Source: Cryptomeria japonica
Lineage: Eukaryota > Streptophyta > Pinopsida > Cupressales > Cupressaceae
Assembly: GCF_030272615.1 (NCBI RefSeq)
Contig: NC_081412.1
Span: 102,970,796 to 103,034,795 of the forward strand
Reading direction: 5' to 3'
DNA length: 64,000 bases
Below the pieces are notes generated by a model. The model searched no databases. It saw only the letters and a list, made by a program, of their open reading frames with translations, and was not told where the DNA came from. The position numbers were made by a program, and so were the translations under genes. Shown piece by piece: positions 47,916 through 59,753 of this stretch (the stretch's first letter is position 1; every line of letters starts with the position of its first letter).

Positions 47916-48367
47916 TTCTTAACTTTGGTTGATGTCTCCAAGGTCTTCTTCTCTCCATTGGTAACTTCCCTTCCTACTTCCTTTTGTCAAGAGAGTCTCA
48001 ACGATGGAAAACCCATCTTTGGATCAGTCCCAACATCAGTCTTCATTTTTCTTGTCTTTTTCCTTTGTATAATCCATCCATCATCACCATTGAGGAGACA
48101 ACTGCTAGAGGAAGCCTCTGGCAAAGAAAAAATCTTCAAAGGAGCAGAGGGGACCTCTGCATCAGGTACACCAATATGTGACCTTCAAGTTCAGATCCTT
48201 GGAGTTAGGGGTTAGGATCATCACATTTTCATTACTAGGAGTTGAAGGCTAGTCAGGAATCTCCCCTTCGTCCATAGGAGTCTTCTCCTACATAGGGAAA
48301 GAACTTGGCATGTCAGAAGGACTTAAAATCACATGTCCATCCTTACTTGACAAAGACTAGGGAACCC

Positions 48368-49080
48368 CTAAGGAAGCTCAACATTAGAAGAGTCTGGCAA
48401 GGGAGGAGAAGAGGCTGCGAGAACCCCATCAACAGGCTTGAAGGGTGAGTCAAGTAGTTTATTAATACCTTCCTGAAAGGGATATTCCTCACAATCAACC
48501 ACAGAACCAGAAACACCCTCCACTAAGGGGTCCCCATTGGTCATAGGTTCCTTAAGCTTAAGAGGCTTGGCGTTAGGGGCTTTACATTCAGAGAATAAAT
48601 GGCTAGCCTTGGAGCACTTTTGACAAAAAAGAGTAGCATTTTCATAGACGAAAGCTTGAGTCCAGCTTCCCAGTTTAGACTTCAAAGTAATAAAGTTGGG
48701 AAGTTCTTACTAATCATTGCCAAAACACAAAAGTGAGCATGCACCAACCTGGATTCGGTCCGAGTAATCTCATCTATAGCCACAAAGTGCTTGAACATAT
48801 TACCAATCCATCTAAAGATTGATTCATCACAATATTCCAAAGGAAGTCCTGGGAGGCGAACCCTGACCGAAGCCGACTTGTGTAGGTTAGCGGCCAAGTC
48901 AAAACCAAGTTTCCATCTATAGAAAGAAAGGTGATTCTTGCCATAAGTCCAAAATCTAGAGAGAACCATGACAACATCCTCCTCCATTGAAAATTTGAAA
49001 AGGAAGAGAGCACTAGGCATGGTGCTAACTGAGACATTGCCCTTCAACTTCCATTTGGTAGCAACCCATTGCAAAATCAT
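48368..49080 (-). pseudogene. LINE-2 ORF1: DUF4283 and zinc knuckle
   Basis: The reading begins WVATKWKLKGNVSVSTMPSA and FLFKFSMEEDVVMVLSRFW, then ASVRVRLPGLPLEYCDESI, the DUF4283 pattern of plant LINE ORF1 proteins, followed after a frameshift near 48,685 by the knuckle CQKCSKASHLFSECK (C-x2-C-x4-H-x4-C). ORF1 binds the element RNA. A Ser/Pro-rich tail extends to about 47,930, just before the ORF2 start. Confidence 0.85.
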
Positions 49081-49670
49081 TCCATAGTGGGTCTAGGGGA
49101 GAAATGTTTTCCCATTAAAGTGTTATTCATGTTGAGCACAATGCGATCCACCACCATGTCAGGTAAGACAATAGTCATGCCTTCCATAGTTTGCAAACAT
49201 TTTGGGACAAAGTTGGGGTCCACCCCAGCTTAAGGAATGCCAACAAGCACCATCTTTCAACCCTTGTCAGGCATACTACCATTTGGTTGCACCTTCTTTG
49301 TTTCCCCATCCTTGGAAACAGTCTCATCATGAGCGACATTTGTCTTGGAATTGGAAATGATCATGTTCAAAGAATCCCTAGGTTATCTGATGAAACCACA
49401 AGTTCAGTACCATTTACTATCATCTCCTTCACAAGTGGAGTGTTTGTAGGATCCCCCACGGCTTGAGAGGCCACTTTAACACAAATGGGTGTATTATCTC
49501 TCGGAAGAGCAGTAATTTTGTTGACAGGATTTATCATCGAAGTAGAGTCTAACAAAGGATCAACATGTGGGGGGCTTTGGCCCCCACCTTCCATGGACAC
49601 CATGGGAGACGAAATTTCAAAATCGAAAAGCTAGGCACAGTGGGAAAGTTGTAGATTTAAGTGTTGTTTG
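49081..49670 (-). pseudogene. LINE-2 5' UTR and ORF1 N-terminal part
   Basis: A 78-codon ORF (49,367-49,603) begins MVSMEGGGQSPP and stops; related reading continues in other frames to the DUF4283 part at 49,080. With about 65 bp between its ATG and the target duplication, this looks like the native 5' end of ORF1 rather than a truncation, but the join is not certain. Confidence 0.5.
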
Positions 49671-49687
49671 TTTTGGTGCCCATGTTT

Positions 49688-51897
49688 CAAAAATATGATT
49701 ATTATAATATAAAACATATGTAAGTGTTTTTCTGTTTTTATGGCTAAGAAATTAAAATTCAAAACAATTTGTTGTAGAGAATATAATATGTTATTACTAA
49801 CAAATCTTTCAAATAGATATTATAAAATTGTATCAATTTAAGTTATCAGTAAACTTGATATGAATTAGTCCTAAATAACATTTACCATTTAAATTATTTA
49901 AAAGGATTTAATGGTTTCAAAGGAAATGGAGGAGATGATAAAAAATTGTTGAAAAAAATGACGTAAAAGATATTTTAACATATAATTAACACTAATTGTT
50001 TTATATACAAAAAATATAGAAAGTTGAGACTTTTTTAATATTCAAAAATCGTTAAACATCTGAAAAAACATATAAATGTACAAATCCATTATACAATAAC
50101 TATTTAATTAAATTATAGTTAAAAGTTATACTTAAAATATATATCAATGTAATTCTATTTCACTAACTAAATAAAATTAAAATAAAAAATTATATATGTC
50201 ATTCAATTAAATTATTAATAAATATAATATTTTTTAATAATAATAATAAATACAAATTCTAATTTAAAAAAAAAAGTCAAAATCTTATAAAATGGGACTA
50301 TAACCAAACAAAACCCTAACAATTATCTTGTTTTCCCTTTGGGCTTGAATATACTTTATTTACCATGGTCTAATAATTTATTCCAAATGATTGATGTACA
50401 TATTGTAATGGGTGTCATTGAATCTCAAATAATCTTCTTTGTCCGCCTACAAATTTGGACTATGGACTTGAAAATAGATAGATAGACACAAAACAAGATC
50501 ACAAAAATCAACATAAAAATGTCTAATGACAAAAAAAAGTCAAGTAAGTCATAACATGATTGGATTCATTTATATGATAAAAAAAGTCGCCTCATATTTA
50601 GTACCTAAAGTCTCAACAATTTAACTTTCAAATGTTGCCTTTTACATTTGATAGAAAATTTTTAATGGTGATCAATTAGATATTTAGATTATATTGGATA
50701 TCACATATGACTATAATTTTAGATATTATTTAGAAAAAATATAGAAACAATCAAATCAAAGATATCATGTGTATTTAGATAAGATTTTTGTTTTAAAAGT
50801 ATTTTATATTATTTGTATAAAGAACATTATTATATGTGATGTTAAGAAAATGGATGGAATAATATTGTTCAAAATTTAGGTAAGACAAAAGTTTTAGAGA
50901 GAAAAAACTATAAAAATGAAACATAAGATGATGTCATCAGAGATAGGGAACCAATTGAATGACATCTTTCTAATTCTCACAAGAGTATTAAAATGATACT
51001 TAATTTGAGTTTGCAACCCATATACTTAGGTGAAACTTTAGGAATTGAAACTTTCAAAAACTATTTTTTTCACTATTGTTGACAATTAACTTTTTAGTGA
51101 GATACCACATTATTTTTACAAAACATAAATGAACAAGTTGTTGGATGATTTCAAAATGCAATTTTTAATTCATAAAAAAAGATTATGCTTAAGACAACAA
51201 CCAATAGTTTTACACAATCTTCTAAACTCACAAGATGGAATTAAATATCAATTTCATTTATCTCTCTTCTTACAATACTACATGAATTCTCTTGAAAATA
51301 TTTAGGAAGCATAATCATGTGAGGAAAATGATTAATTATTTTTTAAACACAAGTCCACACCAAACACAATTGAATTAACATAATAAACCTTTAATAAATC
51401 AAAAGATAAGTTGATGCAAGGGCATCCAAGGTGTAAGAGAAATCTTGCATCACCCAAAAATATTGTTTCTTTTTTCAATAAGGGCTAAAAATGGTAGGTT
51501 TACTATTTTTAATAAGTTGGCATTTATGCATCCATGGACACAAAAACTTACATAGACCTCTAGAATGGTGAAATGAAGCCAATGGTGAAGAAACCACTTC
51601 AATATCATTTCTCATTTATGTGATATTAATATTTTTATTTTTCAAAATCTTTCAAAAAATGTTCAAAGTCAAATTTGAGGCACTTAGAGGATCGAGATAG
51701 GCCCGAAAATTAGTAAAAATCAAAATATTCCCTAATGGTCATATTTAGTAGAGAATCATATTTTCAAGATCCTTCCAACGGTCGGATCAAAAGTTATGAA
51801 CTTGAGAAATTGTACTACCAAAATCCACAAAAATACCAAAGTATCCAAAGTATCTTCCTCAGTGCGAAAATGGATGGTTGGACTTATGGGGTCCAAA
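49688..51897. other. AT-rich spacer right of LINE-2
   Basis: Strongly AT-rich with homopolymer runs. I see no gene, terminal repeat or RNA. Confidence 0.5.
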
Positions 51898-51959
51898 GAA
51901 CAAGAAGAAGAAGAAAGAAGAAGAAGAAGCAAGAAAATGAGATGAAGAAGAAGAAAAAG
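51898..51959 (+). repeat. Imperfect GAA purine tract
   Basis: The plus strand is almost purely GAA/AAG units with few interruptions. The two ORFs crossing it are low-complexity artefacts. Confidence 0.85.
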
Positions 51960-51969
51960 TAAGGATTGA

Positions 51970-52015
51970 GGACAATGCTTTTGTAAAGAGGGGGGAAATG
52001 TTATGCCTCTAACTA
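51970..52015 (+). other. Possible end of a Gypsy element and its LTR start
   Basis: The plus strand reads GAGGACAATGC, then an AAAGAGGGGGGAAA purine run, then TGTTATGCCTCT. Translated, the first part gives EDNAFVKRGEML, similar in style to the C-terminus of plant chromovirus polyproteins, with the purine run acting as PPT. If so, Copia-2 inserted 17 bp into this LTR. The match is short and adjoins low-complexity sequence. Confidence 0.3.
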
Positions 52016-53509
52016 TATAGTGAATCACTATTAACAACAATTTGAAATCTGAAACTTAGAATCATAAAAATTTCACCAAATCAAACATAGACCAACACGA
52101 GTCATTTTCTAGTACTGATATCTGGTGATAAACATCTTCTAAACCGATATATCAATACGACACATTAAGTGTTCATTAACCATGCATAAACTGAAAGTAA
52201 AGCATAACATCACATCAAAAATATTCACCATGTGAACACCATGATTTTCACATGGAAACCCAAATAGGGAAAAACCATGGTGGAAATTGGTACCCACAAG
52301 AATTTTGCACTCTTTCAGAATGCAGCTTGTTAGGAGCCTAGCCCAGTTAAGAACTTACAAAGATGCCCTATTAGGAGTAGACCCTATTTGGAGTCACTCG
52401 GTTAAGGGATTTACGTCAACCCTATTAGGAGCTTTGATATGTTAGGATCAACCTCGTAAGATGATTTATAAGTCAGATGTTGAGTCAGCCTATTAGGAGG
52501 TTTACAATGTGAGGTCTGTTAGGACCTACCCGGTTAAGGGATTTTATCTGCTACAACTGTTAGGGAACAACAGTGAATGATCTGTGTATAGAACTCAACT
52601 GCTTGCTTGATCATATCCAATTAAGCTCTAAGTCTGCAAAACTTTGGCAGATCTTCTCACACTCTGGTTCGGCTTCACACACTCCTCAAAATCGCCGACA
52701 CACCAAACATCAACTGTACTGACATAAATAACTTTTACAACTAGGGCGGCAAAAAACCCCTAAGACTTACAACATAAATCATCACATATCGTCATATAGA
52801 TCATTACAATCAATTACAAATCAATATCAACGGTTGAGTGATCGTAACTCATCACAACAACTCGATCTGATACAAAGTCAAACCCTTAGAACATTCCACT
52901 AAGCACTTTGCATATTCCCAAGAAATTCCATCTTGATTGTGCCAAAATATAAATCAAAAAATTCACGTGGGTTGTGTCACGTCATCACCAACATGTGAAC
53001 TTGATGTAGATCACTGCTAAACCAAAAATCATTACCAGTTCAAAGAATTCTTTAGTGGTCCTTAAAACCCTTCTTAAACCCTAGCAAAAACTCAACAAAA
53101 ATTATAAACATAACTTCCGGTTGTCACAACATGATACGGTTCTGGTCAGATACATGTTACAATGATAAAAACACACATTCAAAACCATAAAGCCTCAACC
53201 ATCACCAACCGCCAGATACAATCAAAATATTTCCTTGTTTACTGGTTAAGGTCCTAATTCTCAGTTTCTTAATTCTTTACTGGTAATCTCTTTCCGGTAG
53301 ACCAAAAAGATTTAGATAACACAATACAACATAAGTAAACATCAGTAGACATGAATAAACATTAGTTGCCATCAATGACAACACAAATAACTGATCAAAG
53401 TCATCCATCATGCAATCTCAATCTCTTCATCACAATGTCATCACAAATAGTCTTTTACTAGTTAAGTTATCATTCTCCATCTGCATCAGTTATTCCAATC
53501 ATGCCAACA
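52016..53509 (-). repeat. Copia-2 3' LTR
   Basis: It matches 58,085-59,601 from AACAATTTGAAATCTGAAAC to ATGCCAACA. It contains the LTR motif CACATGGAAACCC with GGGAAAAACCATGG and an array of TATTAGGAG-like boxes (52,330-52,560). Its first bases differ from the 5' LTR and seem partly deleted. Confidence 0.88.
52325..52560. repeat. TATTAGGAG box array in Copia-2 LTR
   Basis: Boxes such as TGTTAGGAGCC, CTATTAGGAGTA, CTATTAGGAGCT, TGTTAGGATCA, CTATTAGGAGGT and TGTTAGGACCT recur every 20-50 bp, alternating with CGGTTAAGGGATTT. The same array is present at about 58,390-58,640 in the other LTR. It could be a regulatory array or relics of a short tandem repeat. Confidence 0.8.
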
Positions 53510-53510
53510 A

Positions 53511-53521
53511 TCTCCCCCTTT
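53511..53521 (-). other. Copia-2 polypurine tract
   Basis: On the minus strand AAAGGGGGAGA lies one base before the TGTTGG start of the 3' LTR, the standard Copia arrangement. Confidence 0.9.
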
Positions 53522-53800
53522 GGCATTGATGACAACACTAAAAATCAACATACTCAACTTATACTGCTCTTCTCTATTTTGGACCTTCTCTGCAAGTCTT
53601 CTCTTCTCTGTTGCACCTCATATGTCGATCAACTGCCAGTTACACTTTATCTTCATTCCTTCTCCCATGACTGATCATATTTATTTTCCTCCTTTGACAA
53701 CAATGCCAAAGGTGCATAAGCATCACCATTCATCAAATCTGTTGTTGTTGTCTTCAACATGTTTGCAAACTCATCTAAGCTGCTCCCCTTGTAGAGTAGC

Positions 53801-54935
53801 CTACATCTCATCAATCCAAATTAAAAAATAGTCATTAAGCCCACTAGATTGATGCATCTCATGCATCCTAGTTCTTCTTAGGGGTCTGATACCTAATTTA
53901 CCTTTGAGATACTGAAAGGTTGTATTTGGCAATGGTTTAGTAAAAATGTCTGCTAGCTGCTCTTTGCTTGTCACATACCCCATTCTGACTTGTTTTTCAT
54001 GTATTTGTTCCCTTAGAAAATGATATTTCAATTCTATGTGCTTTGTTATTGCATGTAACACATGATTTTTTGAAATATTAATTGCACTAGTATTGTCACA
54101 GTAAATAGTTATTGGTTTAGACATATCAAATTTGAATCCTTCAAGCACATGTCTCATCCAGATTGCCTGTGTGGAATTCATTGATGCTGCAACATACTTT
54201 GCCTCTACTATTGATTGAGAAACACAAGTTTGCTTCTTACTTGTCCAAGCAACCAATCTGCCTCCAAGAAGAAAAGCTCCATTGGTAGTGCTTTTCCAGT
54301 CATCAACATTGTCTGCCCAATCAGCACCAGTAAACACATTCAAAGAAAAATCTCCTTTGTAAGGATACCATAAGCCATAATCTATTGTGCCTTTCAGGTA
54401 CCGAAATATCCTTTTCACCACTACCAAGTGAGTCTCCTTGGGATCCTTTTGAAATATAGCAACCATTCCAATAGCATGTGCAATATCAGGTCTTCTATGA
54501 ACAACATAATACAACTTACCAATCATAGATCTGTATTCTTTCTCATCAAAAGATGGTGAATCATATTGTTTAGACAACTTGCAGCCTGTCACCATCAGAG
54601 TACCACCCGGTTTACAATCCTCCATACCAAATGTTTTCAACACCTCTTTAACATGCTTACTCTAAAAGATAAATATTCCACCATCCAATTGTTGGACCTG
54701 CAACCCAATGAAAAAATTAATCACCAATAAGAGACATCTCAAATTCTTTCTTCATCTCCTCAGTAAAATCCATGCATAAATCATCATTACCACCAAAAAT
54801 TATGTCATCCACAAATACTTTAGCTATCAATACTTTGTCTCCATCAATCCTTAGATATATGTTACTATCCTCACTAGTACATTAGAATCCTATCTTAATC
54901 AGGTGTGCATGCAATCTTTCAAACCATGCTCTCGG
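53801..54935 (-). pseudogene. Copia-2 RT end and RNase H
   Basis: The largest open piece (54,643-53,801, 280 codons) begins in the RT thumb (MLKTFGMEDCKPGGTLMV), passes RPDIAHAIGMVA and ends in RNase H (FTGADWADNVDDWKSTTNGA, QSIVEAKYVAAS, IYCDNTSAINISKNHVLH, KEQLADIFTKPLP). The RT active site FVDDIIFGG lies just upstream (about 54,805-54,830) in a part broken by stops. The RNase H frame is nearly intact and extends a little past its usual end. Confidence 0.93.
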
Positions 54936-54938
54936 TGC

Positions 54939-55730
54939 CTAATTCAATCCATACAATGCCTTATGTAATTTGCAAACCATATCTTTATCCTCACACAAAG
55001 AAAATCCATCTAGTTGTTCTATGTACACTTCTTCCTCAAGGACGCCATTAAGAAAAGCTGATTTAACATCCATCTGATAGAATTTAAATCTTTTAAATCT
55101 AGCATAAGCGAGTAACATTCTTACTCCTTCCAATATCACCACCAGTGCAAAGGATTCACCATAATCTTCTCCTTCTTATTGTGCATAGCCTTTGCAAACC
55201 AACCTTTCTTTATTTCTCACAACCTTGCCTTCTTCATTTAACTTATTTCTAAAGACCCATTTAGTGCCAATCACATTCTTGTCTTCCGGTCTAGGAACAA
55301 GTGTCGATGTTTTGTTCTTCTCTATCTAATCCAATGCCTCATTCATTGCATTAATCTAGTCATCATCCTTTAATGCCCCCCTTACTGTTTTAGGCTCAAT
55401 AGAAGAAATCAGATAGGAATTTTCTCTGATTTTCCTCCTTGTTTTTACACCAACATTTTTATCTCCAATTATTTGTTCTTTAGAGTTATTTAGCTTAACA
55501 TACCTTGGAATAACCGGTTCTGTTGTTTTGCTTCCTGCTTCATATTCTTCATATTCTTCATCACTCTCTATATTTACCGGTTGAGCAACTATTTCTACAG
55601 CATTTTTCTCATCATACTTTTGCACCTCTGGTTCTATAAAGACAAGTCTTTCTTCATATTTCTCAGGCTTAGATATGTTGGTCTCACCAGATTTCTCAGA
55701 GAGTTCATCTATATTCATATTATCACTCTC
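54939..55730 (-). pseudogene. Copia-2 RT start and linker
   Basis: Minus ORFs give an acidic linker (55,718-55,356; SGETNISKPEKYEERLVF, KTRRKIRENSYLISSIEPKT) and the RT N-terminal half ([50 protein letters not shown]). The text between them (DRPEDKNVIGTKWVF-like) is interrupted by stops. Confidence 0.88.
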
Positions 55731-56310
55731 AATGATCTTATCAGTTCTCTTGTTATAACATTTAAATGTCTTACTCTTTGTAGAGTAACCAAGAAAAATA
55801 CCTTAATCACACTTAGCATTGAATTTTTTCAGTGTAATCATCTCTCTCAATAAAAAATTTACTCCCAAAATTTTTGAAATAACTTACACTAGGAGTCTTT
55901 CCATGCCATAATTCATAAGGTGTTTTGTTCTTACCTTTTTTGTCAAGTACCTGGTCCAAAGTATAAACAACAGTGCTAACTTCTCTCTAAAACATCTTCG
56001 GTACTTCACCTTGAATCATCATGGTTCTAGTAGCTTCAATAATTGTTTTATTCATTCTCTCCACTATCCCATTTTGTTGTGGAGCTCTAGGAGCTGACAT
56101 CTACCTCTTAATTTCCTGTTCATCACATAACTTCACAAACTCATCAGAAGTAAATTCACCTCCCCGATTATATCTCAAACATTTTAGATTCTTCCTGGTA
56201 TCTTTCTCAACTAAAGCTTTAAATGCTTTGAATTTACTGAATGACTCATACTTTTCTCTTAGAAAAGTTACCCACATCATCTTGGAAAAATTATCAGTAA
56301 AGATCATAAA
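55731..56310 (-). pseudogene. Copia-2 integrase core
   Basis: The reading contains MIFTDNFSKMMWVTFLREKY, RYNRGGEFTSDEF, then QQNGIVERMNKTIIEATRTM, TPYELWHGK and FKNFGSKF. Asp, Asp-like and Glu positions of the integrase core can be placed, although the second Asp of the usual SDNGGEF is Asn here (RYNRGGEF), one reason for inactivity besides stops. Confidence 0.9.
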
Positions 56311-56331
56311 ATACTTATCACCAAAATAGCT

Positions 56332-57392
56332 CTAAGTCCTCATAGGACCACAAAGATCAACATGAACCAAATCAAGAATATTTTTTGAAGATAAATACTT
56401 ACTCTTAAAATATACAAAGGTCATCTTACTCATCTGACAGTCCTTGCATAACACATTGTCCATTTTCACAAGCTGGGGCAAACCTCTCACAATACTTGAC
56501 TTACTAACTTTAATCAAATTATCAAAATTCACATGACAAAATCTCTTGTGCCACAACCATCTATCTTCAATCTTTTCCACCAAACAATCATTCACATTAG
56601 TATTCAGATGAAATAGATTACCTCTAGTCTGCTTTCCAATGGCAACCGATTCTCCATTGTTTCCAAGAATCCTGCACACTCCACTTTTGAATTCAAGTAG
56701 ATATCCCGTATCATTAAGTTGTCCAATACTCAAGAGGTTATGTTTTAGTCCATCAACCCAAAAGACATCATTTGCATTACTCTTCCCATTTAATGAAATT
56801 GATCCTTACCTTTAACCATGCAGGGAGAGTTATTACCAAACCTTACAAAACCTCCATCAAACTCTTCAAGGGATAAGAACTTACTTTTTTCATTGGTCAT
56901 GTGGTGTGAGCAACCACTATCTATTATCCATTCATCACTGTTATCCATGTGAGACACCAATGCCTTCTCATTAGTCAGATCCTCCTTCACAACAACAAAC
57001 ACTATCTCCTCATTGTCATCTTCTTTCGATTCATCATCGGTCACACCTTCATCCACTGCAACATAAAAATGTTTCTTTCCTTTTCCTTTGAATTTCCTAA
57101 CCTTCTCTTTCTTATCGGTGTTAGGGTAGTTGGCAGCTATGTGTCCAATTTTACTACAAGAAAAACACTTCAAGAGTAATTTACCTTTATACTTGCCAGT
57201 ACCTCTAGAGAATCTTGTATCCAATAATGCCTCCAGTTCCATTGGATGGTCTTCTTCATCACCATCACCTCTGCTACTGCCATGACTAGACCTGCAGTCA
57301 TGATTATGAAAAATGTCCTTTCTTTTCCTCACAAATGTACCAGTTACAAAAGCCTTAAAAGAAGATTCAGAAGGTCTAGAAACACTTATCAA
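56332..57392 (-). pseudogene. Copia-2 gag end, protease and pre-integrase
   Basis: The 200-codon piece (57,392-56,790) has the zinc knuckle KCFSCSKIGHIAANYP, a lysine-rich linker and the protease site DEWIIDSGCSHHMTNEKSKF with an intact DSG. After a frame change, 56,733-56,332 has MSIGQLNDTGYLLEF, LWHKRFCHVNFDNLIKVSKS and C-K-D-C, the pre-integrase zinc-binding domain, and the start of integrase (LVHVDLCGPMRT). Confidence 0.93.
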
Positions 57393-58030
57393 AACTCTTT
57401 ATCTCAAATACAGTTAAATTTCCAATTAGAGAGTCAACAATGACTTTATCTTTAGAAATAGATCCCAGTTCTTGAATAACAAAAATTCTGATAGAATATT
57501 GTGGTAAAAGAGTTCTAAGCATTTTACTAGCAATAGTATCATCTTCAGTCTTACCTATAGCACTCTTTATACCACCTACAACTTCCTTAATCCTTTGACC
57601 ACACTATGCTATGTTCTCACCATCAACCATTTTTATATCATCAAATTTGCCTCTTAAACTTTCTTCCTTTGCCCTTTGTACATGTTCATCTCCTTCATAA
57701 ATTAATTTTAATTTCTCCCATACCTCATTTGCAGTCTCTAGTCTATGAACATCTATATACTCAGAGTCAGACAAAGTACTTACAATTACTTCAAGGGCCT
57801 AAATGTTTTCTTGTTTTTCTTTAAGTTTATCTGGTGTCAAGGGGCTGGTAGTAGGAGAAACATACTTGGTTACCACATGATTCCAATATTGTGAACCCAT
57901 TCCTTTAATGTAGATCTTCATCTGATCACTCCATATCTAGTAGTTGTCCTTGGTAAACTTGGGACCCTCCTTATTCATCATCTTTCACAGGATCATTCCC
58001 TCAAGTTGTTAGGCTTTCTGCACACATAGG
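57393..58030 (-). pseudogene. Copia-2 gag N-terminal part
   Basis: Minus-strand readings show UBN2-type gag text (KLIYEGDEHVQRAKEE, SAIGKTEDDTIASKML, PKFTKDNYXIWSDQ) with many stops and frame changes. The segment ends next to the PBS. Confidence 0.75.
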
Positions 58031-58036
58031 ACCAAT

Positions 58037-58048
58037 GCTCTAATACCA
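58037..58048 (-). other. Copia-2 primer-binding site
   Basis: Minus-strand TGGTATTAGAGC lies two bases inside the 5' LTR. It differs by one base from TGGTATCAGAGC, the initiator-Met tRNA site used by most plant Copia elements. Confidence 0.92.
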
Positions 58049-58050
58049 AT

Positions 58051-59601
58051 TGTTAATATTAGAGGATTCGATTAATATTGAGAGGGGGGGTGACTCAATA
58101 TTAACAAAAATTTGAAATCAGAAACTTAGACTCATATTTTTTTTACCAAATCAAACATAGACTAACACTAGAGTCATTTACCAGTACAGGTATCTGGTGA
58201 TAAACATGTGCTAAACTGATATATCAATACTGTACATTAAGTGTTCATTAACCATGCATAAACTGGAAGTAAAGCATATCATCACATCAAAAAAATTCAC
58301 CACATGAACACCATGATTTTCACGTGGAAACCCAAATAGGGAAAAACCACGGTTGGAATTGGTACCCACAAGAATTTTGCACTCTTTTGGAATGCGCTCT
58401 ATTAGGAGCCTAGCCCGATTAAGAGCTTACAAAGATGCCCTGTTAGGAGTAGACCTTATTAGGAGTCACTCGGTTAAGGGATTTACCTCAACCCTATTAG
58501 GAGCTTTGATCTATTAGGATCAACCTCGCAAGAGGATTTAGAACTTAGATGTTGAGTCACTCTATTAGGGGATTTACAATGTGAGGCCTGTTAGGACCTA
58601 CTCGGCTAAGGGATTTTATCTGCTGCAACTGTTAGGGAACAATAGTCAATTATCTGTATATAACACTCAACTGCTTGCTTGATCAGATCCAATTAAGCTC
58701 TAAGTATGCAACACTCTAGTAGATCTTCTCACACTCCGGTTCGGCTTCACACACTCCTCAAAATCGCCGACACACCAAACATCAACTGTACCGACATAAA
58801 TAACTTTTACAACTAGGTCGGCAACAAAACCCTAAGACTTACAACATAGATTATCATAGATATTTACAAATCATTACAGATAATCATATAGATCATTACA
58901 ATCAATTATAAATCAATATCAATCATTGAGTGATTGTAACTCATCACAACAACTTGATCCGATACAAAGTCAAACCCTTAGCACATTCCGCTAAGAACTT
59001 TGCATATTCCCAAGAAATTCCATCTTGATCGCGCCAAAACATAATTCAAACACTTCACACAGGTTCAGCCACATCATCACCAACATGTGAACTTGATGTA
59101 AATCATCGGCAAACCAAAAATCATTATTGGTTAAGAGAATTCTTTACCAGTCCTTAAAACCCTTCTTAAACCCTAGCAAAAACTCAACAAAAATTATAAA
59201 CATAACTTCTGATTGTCACAACATGATGTAGTTTCGGTCAGAAACATGTTACAATAATAAAAACTCACATTCAAAACCACAAAGCCTGAATCATTATGAA
59301 CTGATAGATACAATCAAAATATTTCCTCGTTTACCGGTTAAGGTCCTAATTCCCAGTTTCTTAATTCTTTACCGGTAAGGTCTTTCTGGTAGACCAAAAA
59401 TATTTAGATGACACAATACAACACAAGCAAACATAAGTAGACATGAATAAACATTAGTTTCTGTCAATGACAACACAAATAACTGATCAAAGTCATCCAT
59501 CATTCAATCTTAATCTCTTCATCATAATATCCTCACAAACAGTCTTTTACCGGTTCAATCATCATTCGCCATCTCCATCAGTTATGCCAATCACGCCAAC
59601 A
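58051..59601 (-). repeat. Copia-2 5' LTR
   Basis: This 1,551-bp LTR starts TGTTAATATTAGAGG and ends CACGCCAACA on the plus strand. It shares the CACGTGGAAACCC and GGGAAAAACCACGG motifs and the TATTAGGAG box array with the 3' LTR, with scattered substitutions and small indels between them. Confidence 0.92.
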
Positions 59602-59753
59602 AACTTGTGTCTACCTTAACTCTTAAATAAGTTACAAATTATTATCATAATCACATGTATATATAGGTCATCTTAGGAGTCCTATTTAAGTATATAAGTT
59701 GGCCTAGGTGACATCCAACACATAATATGGTATATATAGAAGGTATAGGTTAG
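59602..59753. other. Spacer right of Copia-2
   Basis: A short AT-rich stretch with TATATATAGG at about 59,669; possibly the continuation of the LTR into which Copia-2 inserted. Confidence 0.3.

Larger units (their letters stand above)
40899..49687 (-). mobile_element. LINE-2, full-length-looking non-LTR retrotransposon with three ORFs
   Basis: The ends are set by TTTTGGTGTCCATGTTT (40,899-40,915) and TTTTGGTGCCCATGTTT (49,671-49,687), a 17-bp target duplication with one mismatch. The element is thus about 40,916-49,670 (8.75 kb), read on the minus strand. It carries a 5' UTR of about 65 bp, ORF1 (DUF4283 and zinc knuckle), ORF2 (endonuclease, RT, zf-RVT, RNase H) and a third ORF near the 3' end. 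A 297-bp MITE sits in the RT part. Many stops and frameshifts show it is old. Confidence 0.85.
52016..59601 (-). mobile_element. Copia-2 LTR retrotransposon, decayed
   Basis: Two direct repeats of about 1.5 kb bound a 4.5-kb internal region read on the minus strand: PBS, gag, protease, integrase, RT, RNase H, PPT. The outer plus-strand ends are not equally clear: 59,601 ends CCAACA, while the 3' LTR start near 52,016 is eroded relative to TGTTAATATT at 58,051. The flanking 5-mers may be AACTA (52,011-52,015) and AACTT (59,602-59,606), four of five matching. All reading frames are interrupted. Confidence 0.88.

Noticed and set aside
51735-52040. Arg/Lys-rich and Leu/Ser-rich ORFs on opposite strands
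   Set aside because: Both are products of the GAA purine tract.
53520-53831. 103-codon plus ORF after the Copia-2 LTR
   Set aside because: It is antisense to the Copia-2 internal 3' region and has no homologue in Copia-1.
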